Below the pieces are notes generated by a model. It searched no databases, was not told the DNA's origin, and saw only the letters and a list, made by a program, of their open reading frames with translations. Both the position numbers and the translations under genes were made by a program. Positions 19,791-28,503 of a stretch of DNA of 64,000 nt are shown here, in pieces. The stretch comes from Sphingomonadales bacterium (GTDB lineage Bacteria > Pseudomonadota > Alphaproteobacteria > Sphingomonadales > Sphingomonadaceae), in NCBI GenBank assembly GCA_016714795.1, contig JADKCA010000007.1:186001-250000 (forward strand), written 5' to 3'. Position 1 is the stretch's first letter; every line of letters starts with the position of its first letter.

Positions 19791-21061
19791 GAGGAATAGA
19801 CTGCCTTTGCAATGTCGATGGGAAAGAGTTGCGGAGCGTTCATGGTCATCAGCTGAACCCAGCCGGTGGCACGGACGCCTTTCGTTCGGTCCACCCAGCC
19901 GGTGGTACTGGCAGCACCGCCCCAGCCGAACGAGCCCACGCTTTCGCCGCCCGGAACGGCATTCAGAACCACACGTCCGCCTGCGCCAAAGCCTTGCCCC
20001 GTCATCCAGCCGCCCACCTTCGTGTCAGGGTGGAGCAGGTTGGACATGGCCCAGCGCGCGGTCTCGCGGCTCATGATGCGGGTGCGGCCCAATGCCCCTT
20101 CACCCGCCAGCATCAGCAGGAACCGGTCCCAGTCACGCGGCGAAGTGACAAGCCCTGCCCCGCCATAGGTGCAGGGCGGCTTGTCCAGATAGATGCTGTC
20201 GCGCGCTGGATCGAGCGGCAAGGGCTTGCCGTCTTTCAGCACATAGTTGGTGGTCAGGCGCTTGGCCGCCACGTCTGGCACCTGAAAATAGCTGCCCGTC
20301 ATGCCCAGCGGCTTGAAGATACGGCTTTGCAGGAACGTCTCGAACGGCATACCGGCCACCACTTCGATCACCCGGCCCAGCAGGTCGAGGCTGAGCGAAT
20401 AGCTCCACATTGTTCCCGGATCGGCGATCAGCGGCAATGTGGCAAGCCGGTCCGCAAAATCGGCCAGGCTGGTGGGGTGCGGAAAGCTCGGCATCCCCTC
20501 CAGCGGCGCGCGGCTGGCCTGCGCGGCATAGAGCCCGTTCTTCAGATAGGCATCAAGCAGCGGCCCTTTGCTCGTGATGGTATAGCCCAGACCTGCCGTA
20601 TGCGTCAGCAGCGAGCGGACCGTGATCGGAGACTTGGCGGGCCGGCTCGCCAGACTGTGCTCCGGATCGGTCATCACGCGCGGATTGGCAAAGGCGGGCA
20701 GGATGTCCGCGATATTCTGGTCCATGCCCAGCCTGCCTTCGCCGATCAGGATCATTGCGGCCATGCCGGTCAGCGGCTTGGTCATGGAATAAGCGCGGAA
20801 CAGCGAATCGGGCGTCATCGCAGCGGCATCGTCAAAGCTCTGCGTGCCCGCCATCATGAAAACCGCCTGATCCAGCCCGCGCGCCATCGAAGCGACCGCG
20901 CCCGGCACATGCTTGTCCGCCACCCAGCGATCCAGCACGGCCTGAAGCGCAGGAGACGGCACGGAGACGCCGCGGGACTTGCCCCAGACAGGAGCCGCAA
21001 GTCCTGCGCCCGCAAGGCCGGAGAGCGCCAGAAAGCTGCGACGGCTTGTAGTGAATGTCAT
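19787..21061 (-). CDS. Beta-lactamase-fold serine hydrolase, Tat-exported
   Basis: A 424-residue protein of the class C beta-lactamase/esterase superfamily. The N-terminus MTFTTSRRSFLALSGLAGAG has a twin-arginine motif and a hydrophobic stretch, so it is probably exported folded to the periplasm. The catalytic Ser-x-x-Lys is SMTK, the tyrosine motif is probably WSYSLSLD, and HTAGLGYT is the usual downstream block. Members act as esterases, peptidases or beta-lactamases, and the substrate cannot be told from sequence. Start at 21061 was chosen because it begins the Tat signal. ATGA overlaps with mutY upstream and nudC downstream. Confidence 0.88.
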   Translation of the reverse strand: MTFTTSRRSFLALSGLAGAGLAAPVWGKSRGVSVPSPALQAVLDRWVADKHVPGAVASMARGLDQAVFMMAGTQSFDDAAAMTPDSLFRAYSMTKPLTGMAAMILIGEGRLGMDQNIADILPAFANPRVMTDPEHSLASRPAKSPITVRSLLTHTAGLGYTITSKGPLLDAYLKNGLYAAQASRAPLEGMPSFPHPTSLADFADRLATLPLIADPGTMWSYSLSLDLLGRVIEVVAGMPFETFLQSRIFKPLGMTGSYFQVPDVAAKRLTTNYVLKDGKPLPLDPARDSIYLDKPPCTYGGAGLVTSPRDWDRFLLMLAGEGALGRTRIMSRETARWAMSNLLHPDTKVGGWMTGQGFGAGGRVVLNAVPGGESVGSFGWGGAASTTGWVDRTKGVRATGWVQLMTMNAPQLFPIDIAKAVYSS

Positions 21062-22113
21062 GGTGTCCTCCCTTTGAGCATTTCTGCCGCAACCTTGGCA
21101 AACAGGCTTGGCAGCCCGGCCTGTGCGATCTTTCTCACCGGCCACCATTGCCCGCCTTCGGGCAAAGTGCAACCGGGTGCGGCCTCCACCGCGCGGATTT
21201 CCAGCGTCAGCCCGAAATGGGTGAAGACATGGCGGATGCTGCCCGCTTCCTCCCCCCCTTCGGGCAGACCAGCCACGCGCGCGCCGCCATCCCAGTCATC
21301 ACTCGGCAGCGCCAGCATCCCGCCCAGCATCCCGGTCTCGGGACGGCGCACAAGCCAGACCTGACCATTGCGTTCCATCCACCAGACCAGCCCCTGCCGT
21401 TCAGGCCGGGCCTTTTTGGGCGCTTTGACGGGAAATCCGGTCGGATCGAGCCGCCCGGCGCAATCTGCCGCCACCGGGCAAATGCCGCAGGCGGGACTGC
21501 GCGGGGTGCAGATGGTTGCGCCCAGATCCATCATCGCCTGCGCGAAATCACCGGCGCGGTGATCGGGAGTCAGCTTATCGGTCAGCGCGCGGAGTTGCGG
21601 CTTTGCGCCGGGCAGTGGCGCGTCCACCGCATGATGCCGCGCCACCACCCGCTCCACATTGCCATCCACCACCACCGCGCGCTGGCCAAAGGCAATCGCC
21701 GCCACAGCCGCTGCCGTATAGGCCCCCAGACCGGGGAGCGCGCGCAGCGCAGCTTCCTGCGCCGGGAAGCGCCCTTCATGCTGATCCCGCACCGCCCGCG
21801 CACAGGCGAGCAGATTGCGCGCGCGGGCATAATAGCCCAGCCCCGCCCATGCCGCCATGACGTCGGAATCTGCCGCGCCCGCCAGCGCAACCACGCTTGG
21901 CCAACGCGCCAGAAACGCGGCATAATAGGGCTTTACCGCTGCTACGGTCGTCTGCTGAAGCATGATTTCAGACAACCAGACCCGATAGGGCCAATCTGGA
22001 TCATCCAGCGGCAGCGGCTCGCCCGGCGGCAAACGCCAAGGCAGGGCGCGCGCATGGGCATCAAACCAGCGCAGAATCCTGTGGGCAAAAGGGGCTTCAC
22101 TCTCGACGGGCAT
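21058..22113 (-). CDS. mutY: A/G-specific adenine glycosylase
   Basis: Removes adenine mispaired with 8-oxoguanine, part of the GO repair system that also needs Nudix clean-up enzymes. The 351-residue protein has the helix-hairpin-helix segment LRALPGLGAYTAAAVAAIAF followed by VVVDGNVERV with the catalytic Asp, SEIMLQQT with the catalytic Glu, and the iron-sulphur loop C-x6-C-x2-C-x5-C (CTPRSPACGICPVAADC). A C-terminal Nudix-like domain follows. It is the first gene of the minus-strand operon and diverges from the DciA-like gene with 26 bases between starts. Confidence 0.95.
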   Translation of the reverse strand: MPVESEAPFAHRILRWFDAHARALPWRLPPGEPLPLDDPDWPYRVWLSEIMLQQTTVAAVKPYYAAFLARWPSVVALAGAADSDVMAAWAGLGYYARARNLLACARAVRDQHEGRFPAQEAALRALPGLGAYTAAAVAAIAFGQRAVVVDGNVERVVARHHAVDAPLPGAKPQLRALTDKLTPDHRAGDFAQAMMDLGATICTPRSPACGICPVAADCAGRLDPTGFPVKAPKKARPERQGLVWWMERNGQVWLVRRPETGMLGGMLALPSDDWDGGARVAGLPEGGEEAGSIRHVFTHFGLTLEIRAVEAAPGCTLPEGGQWWPVRKIAQAGLPSLFAKVAAEMLKGRTP

Positions 22114-22139
22114 GGCCTGCTATGGCATGAAGGCGCGCT

Positions 22140-22670
22140 ATGGCGAAGCAAAAGTCCCGGTCGCTCCCAGAGCAAGAACGCCCGCGCGGTGGCCCCGCCC
22201 GGCGCATGGCGGACTTCCTCCCCAGCGTGGGTGGCGTGGCGTTTCGCCGCTTCGGCTTTGTCCAGAGTTCGGTCATCACCCGCTGGGCGGAAATCGTGGG
22301 GGATCGTTACGCTCGTGTCTCCAGCCCGGAATCGATCCGCTTCCCGCAGGGCAAGCGCGAACAGGGCACGCTGACCGTGACGGTGGTGCCGGCCCATGCC
22401 CCGATGATGCAGCATGTCACGCCTGCCATCATCGAGCGGGTGAACCGCTTTTTCGGCTATGCCGCCATTGCCCGCGTGCTGCTGGTGCAGGGTGAAGTGA
22501 TCCGTCGCGCAGCCCCGCTGCCGCGCCCTGAACCTGCGCCGCTGACGCCGGAACAGGATGAAAGCCTGAAGCCCATTGCCGATCCGGAGCTGCGCGCTGT
22601 GCTCGAATCGCTCGCACGCGGTGTCTCCGCCCAATCCACCCCCCTTCCCGTTGCAGGCAAGATTTCATGA
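22140..22670 (+). CDS. DciA-like protein (DUF721)
   Basis: A 176-residue protein with the DUF721 domain found in DciA, the ancestral loader of the replicative helicase DnaB in bacteria lacking DnaC. The domain spans about residues 30-120 (VITRWAEIVGDRYARVSSPE, then GTLTVTVVPAHAPMMQHV). Its C-terminal third is proline-rich and probably disordered. It overlaps the next gene by ATGA, heading a plus-strand run with two DsbA-like genes, smc and tlyA. Confidence 0.85.
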   Translation: MAKQKSRSLPEQERPRGGPARRMADFLPSVGGVAFRRFGFVQSSVITRWAEIVGDRYARVSSPESIRFPQGKREQGTLTVTVVPAHAPMMQHVTPAIIERVNRFFGYAAIARVLLVQGEVIRRAAPLPRPEPAPLTPEQDESLKPIADPELRAVLESLARGVSAQSTPLPVAGKIS

Positions 22671-23338
22671 AGACCTTTGCTGCCGCTGTGTCCGGCCTCC
22701 TCCTCATCGGTGCCGCCCCCGTCAATTGGGTTCAAACCGCCAGCACCGGGGCAAATGGCGCGGTGGTGATGGGCAATCCCCAGGCCAAGGTGCGGCTGGT
22801 GGAATATCTGAGTTACACTTGCACGCATTGCGCGCATTTTGTTTCTGACTCGGCGGCCCCGCTCAAAACCGGCTATGTCGCGCGCGGAGAGGTGGCGCTG
22901 GAGCTGCGCAACGCGGTGCGGGACCAGTTCGACTTTACCGCCGCCCTGCTCGCGCGCTGCGGCGCGCCCGCGCGGACACATGGCAATAGCGAGGCCATCT
23001 TCAAGGCGCAGCCGCAATGGATGGGACGGATCGAGGCCTTTGCCAAAACGAACGGCCCGCGCCTTTCCAAGCGGCCGGTCAACCAGCAGCTCGTTGCCGT
23101 CGCTCAAGGCATTGGCCTGACCGGGCTGATGAAGGCGCGCGGTTACACCGTGCCGCAGCTCAACGCCTGCCTGACCTCCAAGCCCGCGCAAGATCAGGTG
23201 CTGGCTATGACCAAGGAAGCGTGGAACGACCGCAAGATCAACGGAACGCCCAGCTTTCTGGTGAATGGCATCGCCATTTCCGGCACCAGCTGGGCCATTG
23301 TAGAACCCTCCATCAAGGCCGCGCTGGCCGCCCACTGA
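22667..23338 (+). CDS. DsbA-like periplasmic thioredoxin-fold protein
   Basis: A 223-residue exported thiol-disulphide protein of the DsbA/thioredoxin_4 type. Residues 1-17 form a signal peptide (MKTFAAAVSGLLLIGAA). The CxxC active site is CTHC in YLSYTCTHCAHF, and GTPSFLVNG near the end supplies the cis-proline loop. Family members introduce or reshuffle disulphides, or resemble the DsbA-like domain of BdbD. The start is coupled to the upstream DciA-like gene by ATGA, and a paralogue follows 20 bases downstream. Confidence 0.9.
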   Translation: MKTFAAAVSGLLLIGAAPVNWVQTASTGANGAVVMGNPQAKVRLVEYLSYTCTHCAHFVSDSAAPLKTGYVARGEVALELRNAVRDQFDFTAALLARCGAPARTHGNSEAIFKAQPQWMGRIEAFAKTNGPRLSKRPVNQQLVAVAQGIGLTGLMKARGYTVPQLNACLTSKPAQDQVLAMTKEAWNDRKINGTPSFLVNGIAISGTSWAIVEPSIKAALAAH

Positions 23339-23358
23339 GTATCAAAGGAAAACCGCGC

Positions 23359-24085
23359 ATGAAGAGATTTGCTGTTCTGGCCGCCGCGTCGCTTCTGGCT
23401 TTGGCTGGATGTTCGGGTGGTGAAGATGCGGGCAATCAGGCCTCCACCACCGCGCCGGTTGCGGCACCCGCTGGCGGTGACTGGCTGTCTGTTACCAGCA
23501 AGACAGACAAGGAAGGCATGTTGATCGGCAATCCGGCAGCGCCGGTGAAGCTGATCGAATTCGGCGCGCTCACCTGCTCGCATTGCGCAGAGTTTGACAA
23601 GGTGGGTCGTGAGCCGCTGATGGCCTTGGTGAAGAAGGGCACGGTCTCCTACGAATACCGCACCTTCCTGCTCAACGCGTTTGACGTTCCGGCCTCGCTG
23701 CTCGCTCGCTGCAACGGTCCGGCCCCGTTCTTCCCGATCTCACAGCAATTGTTTGCAACCCAGCATGACTGGCTGGGCAAGGCGCAGACCCTGCCTGCCG
23801 ATGCGCAACAGAAGATTCAGGGCATGTCCCCGAACCAGACCGCAGATTTTCTGGCCGAAGCGCTGGGGCTGGTTGATTTTGTCGGCCAGTTTGGAGTGAG
23901 CAAGGACAAGGCCAAGGCGTGCCTCGCCGATCCGGCAGGTGTGGCCGCGCTGGAAAAAATCGCCAAAGAACGGCAATGACGAGTTCCAGATCTCCGGCAC
24001 GCCGACCTTTGTCATCAATGGCCAGAAGGTTGAAGGCACCAGTTGGGAAACCCTTGAGCCGCAGCTGAAAAAAGCGGGAGCCTGA
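23359..24085 (+). pseudogene. DsbA-like thioredoxin lipoprotein, frameshifted near the 3' end
   Basis: Paralogue of the preceding gene, here with a lipoprotein signal (LLALAGCSGG, lipobox Cys19) and active site CSHC in ALTCSHCAEFD. The first frame stops at 23979 after IAKERQ. The adjacent frame continues NDEFQISGTPTFVINGQKVE and ends LKKAGA at 24085, supplying the missing cis-proline loop. One extra A in GCCAAAGAACGG at about 23967 explains the shift. Without it the protein would have about 241 residues. Sequencing error and true mutation are both possible; smc starts 6 bases after the repaired stop. Confidence 0.88.
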
Positions 24086-24091
24086 CGCCCC

Positions 24092-27000
24092 TTGCAGATC
24101 CGCCGCCTCAAACTCTCTGGCTTCAAGAGCTTTGTCGAGCCGACAGAGCTGAGGGTTGAGCGCGGCCTGACGGGCGTTGTCGGTCCCAATGGGTGCGGCA
24201 AATCCAATCTGCTGGAGGCCATCCGATGGGTGATGGGCGAAGGCAGCGCCAAGTCTCTGCGCGGCGCAGGGATGGAGGATGTGATCTTTGCGGGCACGCA
24301 GCAGCGCCCTGCCCGCGATTTCGCCGAAGTCTCGATCCACGCCACGACCGACGCCGACAATGATGATGGCGAACTCGAAGTCGTCCGCCGGATCGAGCGC
24401 GGGGCGGGCTCAGCCTATCGCATCAATGGGCGCGATGTGCGGGCCAAGGATGTCGGCTTGCTGTTCGCAGATGCGGCAACCGGGGCCCATTCGCCAGCAC
24501 TCGTCAGCCAGGGCAAGATCAGTGCGGTCATCGCCGCCAAACCGGTGGACCGCCGCGCAATGCTGGAAGAAGCTGCGGGCATTTCCGGCCTGCATGTGCG
24601 CCGCAAAGACGCCGAACAGAAACTCCGCGCGACCGAGACCAATCTGCGCCGCCTCGATGAAGTGCTAGGCGATATGGACAATCGCATCGGCCAGTTGCGA
24701 CGGCAGGCGCGCGCGGCAGAACGCTATCGCAAGCTCACTGATGACATCCGCACCGCAGAAGGCCGCCTGATCTTCGCGCGCTGGAAAGAAGCGGCGGAAG
24801 CGGCAGACATGGCCAAAGGCGAAGCGGCACAGGCGGAAACGCTGGTGGCGCAGGCGAGCGAAGCGCAACGCATCATCGCCGCCCGCCAATCCGAAGCGAC
24901 CGGCCAGCTCGCCGCAGCCCGATCCACCGCGATGACCGCACGCGATCAGGCGAATGAGGCCGGACACCAGCTCGCTGCCCGCACGTCGGAACGCGCAGCA
25001 CTGGACCGGCGCATCGCGGATCTCGCTGCACAGACCGAGCGGCTGGAAGCAGACCGGGAGCGCGAAGGCGCGCTCGCCCATGATGCCGCCGCTGCACTGG
25101 AGCGGCTAGGGCAAGACGTGAAGATGCTGGAGGCACGGATCAGGGCCGCAGAATCGGGTCGCCCCGATCTCGCCAGCCGCCTTGCCCGCGCCGAAGCGGT
25201 CAGTCGCGATGCCGAAGTGGCGCTGGCACAGGCTCTCTCTGCCCAGGCCCGCGAACAGGCCGAAACCCGTGTGGCCGACGCTGCGATGGCCGCCGCCTCC
25301 GCCCGTCTGGAGCGCGCCACGCGCGAGCGGGACCAGATTGCGCTTCAGGCCAAGGGGCTAGGGGATGATGCGCCGCTTCAATCTGCTTTGACCGCCGCCC
25401 GGTCCGCGCTGGCGCAGGCCCAGGCCGATGTGGAGGCCGCGCAGGCGCAGGTTGCCGCTGCCGATACCGAGCGCGATGCCGCCCAGTCTGCGCGCGATGC
25501 TGCGCAATCCGCGTTCGCCACAGCCCAGGCCGCACTGGCCGCGCTGGAGAGCGAAGCGAAGGCGCTGGAGAAGGCGGTAGCCACCAACACCAGCGGCAAT
25601 CGCCTGCTCGATCAGGTCAAGGCCGCGCCCGGCTATGAACGCGCGCTTGCGGCAGCTTTGGGCGATGATCTGGATGCAGGCGTGGGCACATCGGGCGCGC
25701 GCTTCTGGGGTGGCGCAGATGCCCTGCCCGGCGATCCCGGCCTGCCAGCCGGTGCCTCCCCCCTTTCCACCCATGTCGAAGCGCCTGAACAACTCGCCCG
25801 GCGTCTGGCTCAAATCGGTGTGGTCGACAATGATGACGGTGCGCCGCTTGCGGTTGGCCAGCGGATCGTAACGCGGGACGGCAAATTGCGCCGCTGGGAT
25901 GGCTATGTCGCCACCGATCAGGGTGCGGCCGCTGCCGAACGGCTCGTCCGCCTCAACCGTCTGGTGGCGTTGCAGGCCGAACGCGATGGGGCACGCGCCA
26001 GCGTGGACGCGGCGCGCAGTGACACCGCCCAGGCCCAATCGCACATGGACACCGCCCGCGCTGCCGCCGATGCCGGTCGCCGTGCACAGGCCGAGGCAGA
26101 CAATCGCGCCCGCCTGTCCGCGCGCGATGTGGATGCCGCTGCCGCCGCGCTCGAACGGCTCGCCGCGCGCCGCGCCGAAGTGGCCGAACGGCTGGAACGG
26201 GTGCAGGGCGAAGTCACCGAGGCAGAGGCCGAAACCCGCGCCGCGCACACAGCCCGCCTTGCCTTGCCCGATGGCAGCGAGACCGTCCGGCAGGTCTCCA
26301 CCCTCCAAAGCGGGGCCGAAGCCGCCCGCGCCAGCGTCGCCCAGTTGCGGGCCGAAGCGACCGGACTGGACCGCACCATTGCTGACGATCAGTCTCGCCT
26401 TGGCTCTGCCCAAGGTGAAATGCGCGACTGGAAATCCCGTGCCGGGGAAGCCGCCAAGCGCATCGATGAAATGACCAAGCGCGCTCGTGCGGTGGAGGCG
26501 GAGGCACTTTCGCTGGCAGACGCCCCCACGCATCTTGATGAGCGCATCGCCGCCCTGTCCGCCTCGGTGGCGCACCTCACCGCCGAATCCACCGCTGCCG
26601 TCGAAGCAGAGCGCGCGGCAGAAGCCCTGCTCCGCGACATCGAAGCCAAGGCCGCCGAAGCGGGAGAGGCCCTTGCCGCCGCACGCGAGGCGCGGGCCGG
26701 GGCAATTGCGCGCGCTGAAAATCAGGAACTCCGCCGCATCGAGATGGGCCGTGTCTCCGGAGAGCGCTTCGAATGCCCGCCCCCGCTCCTGCCGCAGCGC
26801 GCCGGGTTTGATGAAACGACCATCCAGCCGGTGCAAGCCGAATCCGCGCAACTGGAGCGGCTTACGGTGGACCGCGAACGCATCGGCCCGGTCAATCTGG
26901 TGGCCGAACAGGAACTTAGCGAGATTGAGGGCGAGCGGCTGAAATCCATGACCGAGCGCGACGAACTCACCGAGGCCGTCCACCGCCTGCGCGGCTCGAT

Positions 27001-27511
27001 TGGCAGTCTCAATCGCGAAGGTCGCACGCGCCTGCTCGCCGCGTTCGAGGAGGTGAACACCCATTTCCAGCGGCTCTTCACCACGCTGTTCAACGGCGGG
27101 CAGGCGCATCTGGCGCTGATCGACAGCGATGATCCACTGGAGGCGGGGCTGGAAATCTTCGCCCAGCCGCCCGGCAAGCGCCTGCAATCGCTCACCTTGC
27201 TCTCCGGCGGGGAGCAGGCGCTGACCGCGGTTGCGCTGATCTTCGGCCTGTTCCTCACCAATCCCGCGCCCATCTGTGTGCTCGACGAAGTGGATGCGCC
27301 GCTCGACGACGCCAATATCGAACGCTTCTGCGACCTGCTCGACCGGATGACCCGCGAGACCAAGACCCGCTACCTCATCGTCACCCACAATGCCGTGACG
27401 ATGAGCCGGATGCACCGCCTGTTCGGCGTGACCATGGTGGAACAGGGCGTCTCGCGACTGGTGTCCGTCGATTTGCAGGGCGCTGAGGATTTGCTGGCGG
27501 CGGCGGAATAG
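24092..27511 (+). CDS. smc: Chromosome segregation protein SMC
   Basis: ATPase that organises and segregates the chromosome as the core of the SMC-ScpAB condensin. The 1139-residue product has Walker A GPNGCGKSN near residue 31, a first coiled coil (about 170-490), a hinge region around 510-620 (LLDQVKAAPGYERALAAALG, continuing DDLDAG), a second coiled coil, the signature LTLLSGGEQALTAVAL and Walker B ICVLDEVDAPLDD. The start is TTG at 24092, the only position that gives MQIRRLKLSGFKSFV. It overlaps tlyA by one base. Confidence 0.96.
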   Translation: MQIRRLKLSGFKSFVEPTELRVERGLTGVVGPNGCGKSNLLEAIRWVMGEGSAKSLRGAGMEDVIFAGTQQRPARDFAEVSIHATTDADNDDGELEVVRRIERGAGSAYRINGRDVRAKDVGLLFADAATGAHSPALVSQGKISAVIAAKPVDRRAMLEEAAGISGLHVRRKDAEQKLRATETNLRRLDEVLGDMDNRIGQLRRQARAAERYRKLTDDIRTAEGRLIFARWKEAAEAADMAKGEAAQAETLVAQASEAQRIIAARQSEATGQLAAARSTAMTARDQANEAGHQLAARTSERAALDRRIADLAAQTERLEADREREGALAHDAAAALERLGQDVKMLEARIRAAESGRPDLASRLARAEAVSRDAEVALAQALSAQAREQAETRVADAAMAAASARLERATRERDQIALQAKGLGDDAPLQSALTAARSALAQAQADVEAAQAQVAAADTERDAAQSARDAAQSAFATAQAALAALESEAKALEKAVATNTSGNRLLDQVKAAPGYERALAAALGDDLDAGVGTSGARFWGGADALPGDPGLPAGASPLSTHVEAPEQLARRLAQIGVVDNDDGAPLAVGQRIVTRDGKLRRWDGYVATDQGAAAAERLVRLNRLVALQAERDGARASVDAARSDTAQAQSHMDTARAAADAGRRAQAEADNRARLSARDVDAAAAALERLAARRAEVAERLERVQGEVTEAEAETRAAHTARLALPDGSETVRQVSTLQSGAEAARASVAQLRAEATGLDRTIADDQSRLGSAQGEMRDWKSRAGEAAKRIDEMTKRARAVEAEALSLADAPTHLDERIAALSASVAHLTAESTAAVEAERAAEALLRDIEAKAAEAGEALAAAREARAGAIARAENQELRRIEMGRVSGERFECPPPLLPQRAGFDETTIQPVQAESAQLERLTVDRERIGPVNLVAEQELSEIEGERLKSMTERDELTEAVHRLRGSIGSLNREGRTRLLAAFEEVNTHFQRLFTTLFNGGQAHLALIDSDDPLEAGLEIFAQPPGKRLQSLTLLSGGEQALTAVALIFGLFLTNPAPICVLDEVDAPLDDANIERFCDLLDRMTRETKTRYLIVTHNAVTMSRMHRLFGVTMVEQGVSRLVSVDLQGAEDLLAAAE

Positions 27512-28503
27512 TGGCCAAACCCCGTGCCGATCAACTGCTGGTAGACCAGGGCCACACCGAAAGCCGCACCCGCGCGCAGGCGCTGATCCTTGCGGGCCTT
27601 GTTTATGCGGGGGACAAACGCATCGACAAAGCGGGCCAGCAACTGCCCGAAGGCACGATCCTGACGCTCAAAGGCCGCGATCATCCCTGGGTGTCTCGCG
27701 GCGGTATCAAGCTGGCGCATGGGCTGGATCATTTCGGCTGGGACATAGCGGGCGCGGTGGCGATTGATGTCGGCTCCTCAACCGGTGGCTTTACCGATGT
27801 GATGCTGACCAAGGGCGCGGTGAAAGTGTTTGCGGTGGACAGCGGCACCAACCAGTTGGCGTGGAAGCTGCGTCAGCATGAGCGCGTCATCGTCCACGAA
27901 CAGACCAGCGCCCGCATCCTCACCGAGGCGCACATCACCGAGCCTGTCGATCTGATCGTGTGCGATGCGAGCTTCATCAGCCTCGCCAAGGTGCTCGAAC
28001 GGCCCATGAGTTTCGCCAAGCCTGCTGCGCGGATGATGGCGCTGATCAAGCCCCAGTTCGAAGCCGGCCGCGAAGATGTCGGCAAAGGCGGCGTGGTGCG
28101 CGATCCCGCCATCCACACCCGCGTCTGTGAGGATGTCCGCGCATGGCTGGACGGCGCAGGCTGGCGTGTGGAGGGCATCGTGCAAAGCCCGATCACCGGC
28201 CCGGAAGGCAATGTAGAATTCCCGGCGCATGGGCGGGGGCGCCGGCTCGCAGCGCAGGCCCCGCGGGCGTGCACGCCACACTTCACCCCACCAACTCCCG
28301 AACATCCGTCAACCGCCCCGTCACCGCTGCCGCCGCCGCCATCGCAGGCGACACCAGATGCGTCCGGGCACCCGGACCCTGCCGCCCGACAAAGTTGCGG
28401 TTCGACGTCGAGGCGCAGCGTTCGCCCGCAGGCACCTTGTCCGGGTTCATGGCGAGGCACGCCGAACAACCCGGTTCGCGCCATTCGAGGCCGGCTTCGA
28501 TGA
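27511..28503 (+). CDS. tlyA: TlyA family rRNA 2'-O-methyltransferase, 3' end doubtful
   Basis: TlyA proteins methylate cytidines in 16S and 23S rRNA. An N-terminal S4 RNA-binding domain (RADQLLVDQGHTESRTRAQA) is followed by an FtsJ-like methyltransferase domain with the SAM loop AIDVGSSTGGFTDVML, FAVDSGTNQLAWKLR and ALIKPQFEAGREDVGKGG. GTG at 27511 overlaps the smc stop. Family members end soon after SPITGPEGNVEF, which is near 28224, but here the frame runs on for about 90 proline-rich codons antisense to leuC. The true stop was probably lost through an indel or mutation around 28225-28260; the catalytic part is complete. Confidence 0.88.
   Translation: MAKPRADQLLVDQGHTESRTRAQALILAGLVYAGDKRIDKAGQQLPEGTILTLKGRDHPWVSRGGIKLAHGLDHFGWDIAGAVAIDVGSSTGGFTDVMLTKGAVKVFAVDSGTNQLAWKLRQHERVIVHEQTSARILTEAHITEPVDLIVCDASFISLAKVLERPMSFAKPAARMMALIKPQFEAGREDVGKGGVVRDPAIHTRVCEDVRAWLDGAGWRVEGIVQSPITGPEGNVEFPAHGRGRRLAAQAPRACTPHFTPPTPEHPSTAPSPLPPPPSQATPDASGHPDPAARQSCGSTSRRSVRPQAPCPGSWRGTPNNPVRAIRGRLR

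Noticed and set aside
23960..23980. Programmed frameshift in the DsbA-like gene
   Set aside because: No slippery heptamer or stimulatory structure; a one-base error or mutation in AAA is simpler.
25358..27415. 685-codon minus-strand frame antisense to smc
   Set aside because: GC-rich shadow of the SMC coiled-coil region.
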